The notes beneath the pieces were generated by a model. That model made no database searches, was not told where the DNA came from, and worked only from the letters and a program-made list of their open reading frames with translations. The translations under genes were made by a program, and so were the position numbers. DNA of 64,000 nucleotides from Mesorhizobium mediterraneum (lineage in GTDB: Bacteria > Pseudomonadota > Alphaproteobacteria > Rhizobiales > Rhizobiaceae): positions 310,001 to 374,000 of the forward strand of contig NZ_NPKI01000011.1 in NCBI RefSeq assembly GCF_002284565.1, read 5' to 3'. Of this stretch, positions 59,687 through 64,000 are shown piece after piece; position 1 is the stretch's first letter, and each line of letters begins with the position of its first letter.

Positions 59687-60751
59687 ATGCTTCGCAAGCT
59701 GGCCGCAATCATCCTAGCCGCATCACTCAGCCTTTCCATGATTTCCGCCGCCGACGCGGCGCCCAAGAAAGACTTCAAGATATGCTGGTCGATCTATGTC
59801 GGCTGGATGCCGTGGGGCTATCTCTCAGACAGCGGCATCATGAAGAAATGGGCCGACAAATACGGCATCAATGTCGAAATCACCCGCATCAACGACTATG
59901 TCGAAAGCATCAACCAGTACACCGCCGGCGGCTTCGACGGCTGTTCGATGACCAACATGGACGCGCTGTCGATCCCCGCTGGCGGCGGCGTCGACACCAC
60001 CGCCGTGATCATCGGCGACTTCTCCAACGGCAATGATGCGGTGATCCTCAAGGACAAGTCCGCGCTCGCCGATATTGCCGGCCAGAAGGTCAATCTCGTC
60101 GAGCTCTCCGTCTCGCATTACCTGCTGGCGCGGGCGCTGGACACGGTCAAGCTCGCCGAGAAGGACATCACCGTCGTCAACACATCCGACGCCGACATGG
60201 TCGCCGCCTATGGCACCAGCGACGTCACCTCCGTCGTCACCTGGAACCCACTGGTTTCCGAGATCACCGCCATGCCGGGTGCTCGCAAAGTGTTCGATTC
60301 CTCGCAGATTCCTGGCGAGATCATCGACATGATGGTCGTCAACACCGAGACGCTGAAGGACAATCCAGCGCTGGGCAAGGCGCTTGTCGGCGCATGGTAC
60401 GAAGCGATGGACCTGATGACCTCCGACACGCCGGAAGGCAAGGCAGCCAAGGAGGAGATGGCCAAGGCTTCCGGCACGGACCTCGCCGGCTTCGACGCGC
60501 AGCTCGCCTCGACGGCGATGTTCTTCGACCCTGCCAAGGCGGTCGAGTTCACCAACGGCGCCGAATTGCCGAAGACGATGGATCTTGTCCGCAACTTCCT
60601 GTTCAGCCACGGCATTCTCGGCACCAACGCGGCGAGTGTCGACGTGATCGGCATGAGCTTTCCCGACGGATCCACGCTGGGCGACGCCAAAAACGTCAAG
60701 CTGCGTTTCGATCCAGCCTTTATGGCCGAGGCCGCAACCGCAACGCCCTGA
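59687..60751 (+). CDS. NitT/TauT-like ABC transporter substrate-binding protein, guanidine-associated
   Basis: A 354-residue periplasmic binding protein with a Sec signal peptide (MLRKLAAIILAASLSLSMISAADA-AP). Fold markers: KICWSIYVGWMPWGYL, NQYTAGGFDGCSMTNMDALSIP, VIIGDFSNGNDAVI and VVTWNPLVSEI, all typical of the nitrate/taurine/aliphatic-compound class (COG0715-like). An AGGGG ribosome-binding site precedes the ATG. It is the first gene after the guanidine-I riboswitch, so guanidine or a guanidinium compound is the likely ligand. Confidence 0.92.
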   Translation: MLRKLAAIILAASLSLSMISAADAAPKKDFKICWSIYVGWMPWGYLSDSGIMKKWADKYGINVEITRINDYVESINQYTAGGFDGCSMTNMDALSIPAGGGVDTTAVIIGDFSNGNDAVILKDKSALADIAGQKVNLVELSVSHYLLARALDTVKLAEKDITVVNTSDADMVAAYGTSDVTSVVTWNPLVSEITAMPGARKVFDSSQIPGEIIDMMVVNTETLKDNPALGKALVGAWYEAMDLMTSDTPEGKAAKEEMAKASGTDLAGFDAQLASTAMFFDPAKAVEFTNGAELPKTMDLVRNFLFSHGILGTNAASVDVIGMSFPDGSTLGDAKNVKLRFDPAFMAEAATATP

Positions 60752-60781
60752 CACGACATGTTGGCCAGGGGACCGAGCGAC

Positions 60782-61666
60782 ATGAATACAGTCTCCGAAA
60801 CGGGCGGGGAGGGCATGCGTCCTTCCCGGCCAAGGCCGAAGGTGCGCCTTCGCATGATCAATGCGAAGGTCTCGCGCGGCAGCGCCTTGTTCCTCGGCGG
60901 CTTGCCGTTCTTGTTCGTGGCGATCGCCTATCTGATCGCCTCGGCGCAACGACTGGCGGTCAATCCCAGCGATAAGCTGCTGCCTTCGCCGGCACAGATG
61001 TGGTCGGCCTTTCTTGACCTTGCCACGGTTCCGGACAAACGCTCGGGCGATCTCATCCTGTGGGTCGACACCTATGCCAGTCTCCTCAGGCTGTTCGCCG
61101 GCGTGGGTGTTGCCACCTTCGCGGCGCTTTCGCTCGGCGTCGCCATCGGCTTCATTCCACGGGTGCGGGCCTTCCTGCTGCCCTTCGTCACCGTCGTCTG
61201 CGTCATCCCTCCGCTGGCGCTGCTGCCTATCCTGTTCATCGCGCTCGGCCTCGGCGAAACGGCCAAGATCACGCTGATCGCCCTTGGCGTCGCGCCGGTG
61301 ATGGTGCGCGACATCGCCAACCGGGTGATGGAGTTGCCGTCCGAACTGGTGGCCAAGGCACAGACGCTTGGTGGCAACAGCTGGACCATGGTCTTGCGGC
61401 TGGTGCTGCCGCAAGTCATGCCGCGCCTCATCACTTGCGTGCGGCTGGCGCTCGGGCCGGCCTGGCTGTTCCTGATCGCCGCCGAAGCCATCGCCTCGAC
61501 CGAAGGGCTGGGTTACCGCATCTTCCTCGTCCGCCGCTATCTCTCGATGGACGTCATCCTGCCCTATGTCGCCTGGATCACGCTGCTTGCCGTCATCACC
61601 GATTGGCTGCTGGTGCGGCTGTCGCGGGCGGTCTCCCCTTGGGCGCATCCCGTGGAGGCCAGATGA
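60782..61666 (+). CDS. NitT/TauT-like ABC transporter permease, guanidine-associated
   Basis: A 294-residue inner-membrane permease with six predicted segments; the EAA loop reads ELVAKAQTLGGNSWTMVLRLVLPQVMP. The ATG at 60782 has GGGGA upstream; an ATG at 60758 lacks a ribosome-binding site. The last codons overlap the ATPase start (ATGA). Confidence 0.92.
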   Translation: MNTVSETGGEGMRPSRPRPKVRLRMINAKVSRGSALFLGGLPFLFVAIAYLIASAQRLAVNPSDKLLPSPAQMWSAFLDLATVPDKRSGDLILWVDTYASLLRLFAGVGVATFAALSLGVAIGFIPRVRAFLLPFVTVVCVIPPLALLPILFIALGLGETAKITLIALGVAPVMVRDIANRVMELPSELVAKAQTLGGNSWTMVLRLVLPQVMPRLITCVRLALGPAWLFLIAAEAIASTEGLGYRIFLVRRYLSMDVILPYVAWITLLAVITDWLLVRLSRAVSPWAHPVEAR

Positions 61667-62472
61667 GCCGCATCGTCGTCCATGGGCTGGAAAAGAGCTA
61701 CGGCGATGCCCGCGTGCTCGAGCGGGTCAACGTCACTGCCGAAGCCGGCGAATTCCTGTCGCTGGTCGGCGCCAGCGGCTGCGGAAAATCGACGTTCCTG
61801 CGCATCCTGCTCGGCCAGGAGCAGCAGAGCAGTGGCGTCGTCATCGTCGGCGATGGCCCGATCGTCCCAGAGCCGACGCCGCAGCGTGGCATCGTCTTTC
61901 AGCGCTATTCGGTGTTTCCCCATCTGACCGCCATCCAGAACCTGCAGCTGGTCGAAGACTTTCGCTCGGGCGGGCCGTTTGGCCGCGTCTTCGGCGCCAG
62001 GCGCGCAAACGCCAGGCAAGAGGCCGAGACCATGCTGGAACGGGTCGGGCTTGCCCATGCGCGCGACCTGTATCCGACATCGCTCTCCGGCGGCATGCAG
62101 CAGCGGCTTGCGATTGCGCAGACCTTGCTCGGCCGGCCGCAGATACTGCTTCTCGACGAACCGTTCGGTGCGCTCGATCCGGGCATCCGCGTCGAGATGC
62201 ACGAGCTGCTCACCGAGCTCTGGACCGAGCACGGCATGACGGTGGTGATGGTCACCCACGATATCGGCGAGGCCTTCAAGCTCGGCACCCGCGTGCTGGT
62301 CTTCGACAAGGTGCGCCACGATCCGCAGTTTCCGTCGGCTTATGGCGCGACGATCACCTACGACTTGAGGCTCGATCGCAAGACCCGGGCTTCCTCTCAT
62401 CACTTGGCCAAGGTGGCCGCGATGGTCGGGACGACCCGGCCGGATACAGCAATGGCGACGACGGCGTCGTAA
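61663..62472 (+). CDS. NitT/TauT-like ABC transporter ATP-binding protein, guanidine-associated
   Basis: A 269-residue ATPase. Walker A VGASGCGKST (about residues 36-45), Q-loop IVFQRYSVFPHL, signature LSGGMQQRLAIAQTL, Walker B ILLLDEPFGALDPG, switch His in VTHDIGEAF. The ATG at 61663 has GGAGG upstream and overlaps the permease stop. The C-terminal tail (about 40 residues after the switch region, with DLRLDRKTRAS) is usual for this urea/guanidine-type subgroup. It precedes the hydrolase gene by 12 bases. Confidence 0.93.
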   Translation: MSRIVVHGLEKSYGDARVLERVNVTAEAGEFLSLVGASGCGKSTFLRILLGQEQQSSGVVIVGDGPIVPEPTPQRGIVFQRYSVFPHLTAIQNLQLVEDFRSGGPFGRVFGARRANARQEAETMLERVGLAHARDLYPTSLSGGMQQRLAIAQTLLGRPQILLLDEPFGALDPGIRVEMHELLTELWTEHGMTVVMVTHDIGEAFKLGTRVLVFDKVRHDPQFPSAYGATITYDLRLDRKTRASSHHLAKVAAMVGTTRPDTAMATTAS

Positions 62473-62484
62473 CGGAGACCGTGT

Positions 62485-63693
62485 ATGTTCAGAAATATCC
62501 CCGAACGCAGCCACCGCCGGGCAGGGCTCGTCGCTCGGGAGGCAAGGGAACGCTTCCACCACCCGGATTTCGATGCCCGCGGAACGCAGGGCTGGAAGTC
62601 GATCGAGGCCGAGGGAAAGCTGCCGGAAAGCGGCTGGCGCAAGGAGCAGCAATGGGCGCTCGACATGGGCCTGCCGGGATCGGAGTCGATCGTCGACAAG
62701 TCGATCCCGACATTCGCGCGCGGCGAGCTGCCGCATTTCGCCGGCATCAACACCTTTCTCAAGGCGCCCTATGTCGAGAACGTCCGCGACGTCGGCAAAT
62801 ATGATGCCGCCGTCATCGGCATTCCTTTCGACAGCGGCACCACCTACCGGCCGGGGACCCGCTTCGGCCCGCAAGGCATTCGTCGCATCTCGGCGCTCTA
62901 CACGCCATACAACTACGAGCTCGGTGTCGACCTGCGCGAGCAGATGACGCTGTGCGATGCCGGCGACGTCTTCACCATTCCCGCCAATCTCGAAAAGAGT
63001 TTTGACCAGATCACCAAGGGCGTCAGCCATGTCGCCTCGTCCGGCGCGCTGCCGATCATGCTTGGCGGCGACCATTCGATTGGATTTCCCTGCGTGCGCG
63101 GCATCGCCGACGTGACCTCGAAACGCATCGGCATCATCCATTTCGACCGCCATATCGACATCCAGGAAAAGGATCTCGACGAGCGCATGCACACCACGCC
63201 CTGGTACTGGGCGACCAACCTGCCGAATGTCTCGGCGACCAATCTCGTGCAGCTCGGCATCGGCGGCTGGCAGGTTCCCCGCTACGGCGTCGCCGAAGCG
63301 AGGAAACGCGGCACCAACGTGCTCACCATTGCCGACATCGAGCAGATGGGGCTTGAGAAGGCGGCGGAAATCGCGCTCGAGCTCGCATGGAAAGACACCG
63401 ACGCCGTCTACATCTCCTTCGACGTCGACAGCCTCGACTGCGGCTTCGTGCCGGGCACGGGCTGGCCTGAGCCGGGCGGCTTCCTGCCGCGCGAGGCGCT
63501 CAAGCTGCTTGGGCTGGTGACGGCGCCGGGCATTTGCGGGCTGGAAGTGGTCGAGGTTTCGCCGCCCTACGACACGTCGGACATCACAGCGCTGTTCGGC
63601 GTGCGGGTCGTCGTCGAGGCGCTCGGCTCGATGGTCGCTCACGGCAATCTCGGCAAGCATAAATCGATCATCGACAAACCGGTGAGTTTTTGA
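62485..63693 (+). CDS. gdmH: Ureohydrolase-family guanidine hydrolase (candidate, Ni-dependent type)
   Basis: A 402-residue ureohydrolase that would split guanidine into urea and ammonia. Dinuclear metal ligands: H197 in GGDHSIG, D221/H223/D225 in HFDRHIDI, D313/D315 in SFDVDSLD. Two features set it apart from agmatinase/arginase: an N-terminal extension of about 100 residues and GTGWPEPGG (W327) where agmatinases have GTGTPEPGG. Both fit the guanidine hydrolase group as I recall it. Context is decisive: guanidine-I riboswitch, importer, and a His-rich protein next door that may supply nickel. Annotation pipelines would likely call it agmatinase. Confidence 0.87.
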   Translation: MFRNIPERSHRRAGLVAREARERFHHPDFDARGTQGWKSIEAEGKLPESGWRKEQQWALDMGLPGSESIVDKSIPTFARGELPHFAGINTFLKAPYVENVRDVGKYDAAVIGIPFDSGTTYRPGTRFGPQGIRRISALYTPYNYELGVDLREQMTLCDAGDVFTIPANLEKSFDQITKGVSHVASSGALPIMLGGDHSIGFPCVRGIADVTSKRIGIIHFDRHIDIQEKDLDERMHTTPWYWATNLPNVSATNLVQLGIGGWQVPRYGVAEARKRGTNVLTIADIEQMGLEKAAEIALELAWKDTDAVYISFDVDSLDCGFVPGTGWPEPGGFLPREALKLLGLVTAPGICGLEVVEVSPPYDTSDITALFGVRVVVEALGSMVAHGNLGKHKSIIDKPVSF

Positions 63694-63695
63694 CC

Positions 63696-64000
63696 ATGCA
63701 CGACGATCACCACCACCACAGTCACGACCATGGCGACGGCCACCATCACCACGACCATCCGCACGCGCTCGGCCACAACGGGCCCGCGGGCAAGCCGCTG
63801 CAATGGCAGACGCCGCACCTGCCGGACCAGGCTCACGAGCCGCCGGCCGATCCAGCGACGGTCGACCTCGATCTTGTCGAATCCGCTTTCCTCGAAGGCT
63901 TTGCGCGGGCGCCGGACCCGTCCAGCTTTCTACGTCTGGCCGGCATACCGTTTGTCGGTGAGAGGGCGGACGGCGTGCGGCTTCATCTGCTGCGCGTCGA
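63696..64000 (+). CDS. His-rich, probably metal-binding protein after the guanidine hydrolase; 3' end cut
   Basis: The visible 101 residues begin with a run of His and Asp (MHDDHHHHSHDHGDGHHHH and on to HPHALGH; about 17 His in the first 30 residues), then a Pro-rich linker and LVESAFLEGFARAPDPSSFLRLAGIPF. It starts two bases after the hydrolase stop, so it is co-translated. Nickel chaperones such as HypB and UreE carry similar His-rich tails, and nickel-dependent guanidine hydrolases are known to need Hyp-like helpers. The folded part is not one I recognise, so a role in nickel storage or delivery is inference from context. Confidence 0.75.
   Translation, partial: MHDDHHHHSHDHGDGHHHHDHPHALGHNGPAGKPLQWQTPHLPDQAHEPPADPATVDLDLVESAFLEGFARAPDPSSFLRLAGIPFVGERADGVRLHLLRV

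Noticed and set aside
1..64000. CRISPR arrays, tRNA/rRNA genes, insertion sequences, prophage or integrase genes
   Set aside because: None seen on reading both strands; no regularly spaced repeats, transposase motifs or tRNA-like cloverleaf signals were recognised.

Overview
The window looks like a chromosome or large-replicon segment of a soil alphaproteobacterium of the order Rhizobiales, most likely Mesorhizobium or a close relative. This is inferred from high GC content, dense operons of ABC importers with small-molecule catabolic genes, a biuret hydrolase whose catalytic residues fall at the same numbers as I recall for the Rhizobium leguminosarum enzyme, and a rhizobial-type intergenic palindrome. 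No database search was possible. No rRNA, tRNA, CRISPR array, prophage or insertion sequence was seen.

Layout. (1) 1-4.7 kb, minus strand: a MaoC-like hydratase, a CaiB/BaiF CoA-transferase, an unusual solute-binding protein without a signal peptide, and a ribose-type ABC binding protein and ATPase that run off the left edge. A lactonase-like beta-propeller and a secreted S10 carboxypeptidase lie on the plus strand (4.8-7.6 kb). (2) 7.9-20 kb, plus strand: a proline-racemase-family enzyme, a DUF1349 protein, a Gfo/Idh oxidoreductase, a DapA-family lyase, an aldehyde dehydrogenase, a GMC oxidoreductase, a GntR regulator and a polyamine-type ABC importer. The same operator-like motif precedes all four transcription units, so this looks like one GntR-controlled regulon for a hydroxyproline- or betaine-like amino compound. 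(3) 20.1-38.3 kb: a broken antitoxin gene, a BMP-type nucleoside importer with two nucleoside hydrolases, two DUF1185 genes, an amidohydrolase, a MarR regulator, an isochorismatase-family amidase, two SDR enzymes, two sugar-type modules (Gfo/Idh, isomerase) and a MalEFG-type importer. Four copies of a second motif sit in front of four of these units. This suggests a MarR-controlled regulon that imports and splits an N-glycoside-like compound and handles both halves.

(4) 38.7-47.9 kb: a 2OG-Fe(II) oxygenase, a possible sRNA, a large MalT/SARP-like regulator, an APS reductase gene (cysH) with a frameshift, and an odd redox/transport operon. In that operon a YeiH-type exporter carries a C-terminal cytochrome c domain that looks like the missing second half of the di-heme beta-propeller protein encoded just upstream. 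The upstream gene also has an in-frame stop codon. (5) 48.1-57.4 kb: a biuret operon (biuH, atzF, a second isochorismatase-family hydrolase, a cupin and a BMP-type ABC importer) with a sigma-54 promoter and a divergent GntR regulator. (6) 57.5-64 kb: an adenylate cyclase/TPR protein, then a guanidine operon with a sigma-54 promoter, a guanidine-I riboswitch, a NitT/TauT-like importer, a guanidine-hydrolase-type ureohydrolase and a His-rich protein that may handle nickel and runs off the right edge.

Regions 5 and 6 together form a nitrogen-scavenging island for biuret (possibly triuret) and guanidine, both apparently under nitrogen (sigma-54) control. Three lesions (antitoxin amber codon, propeller-gene amber codon, cysH frameshift) could be real gene decay or sequencing errors. 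Two of them lie in the same operon.
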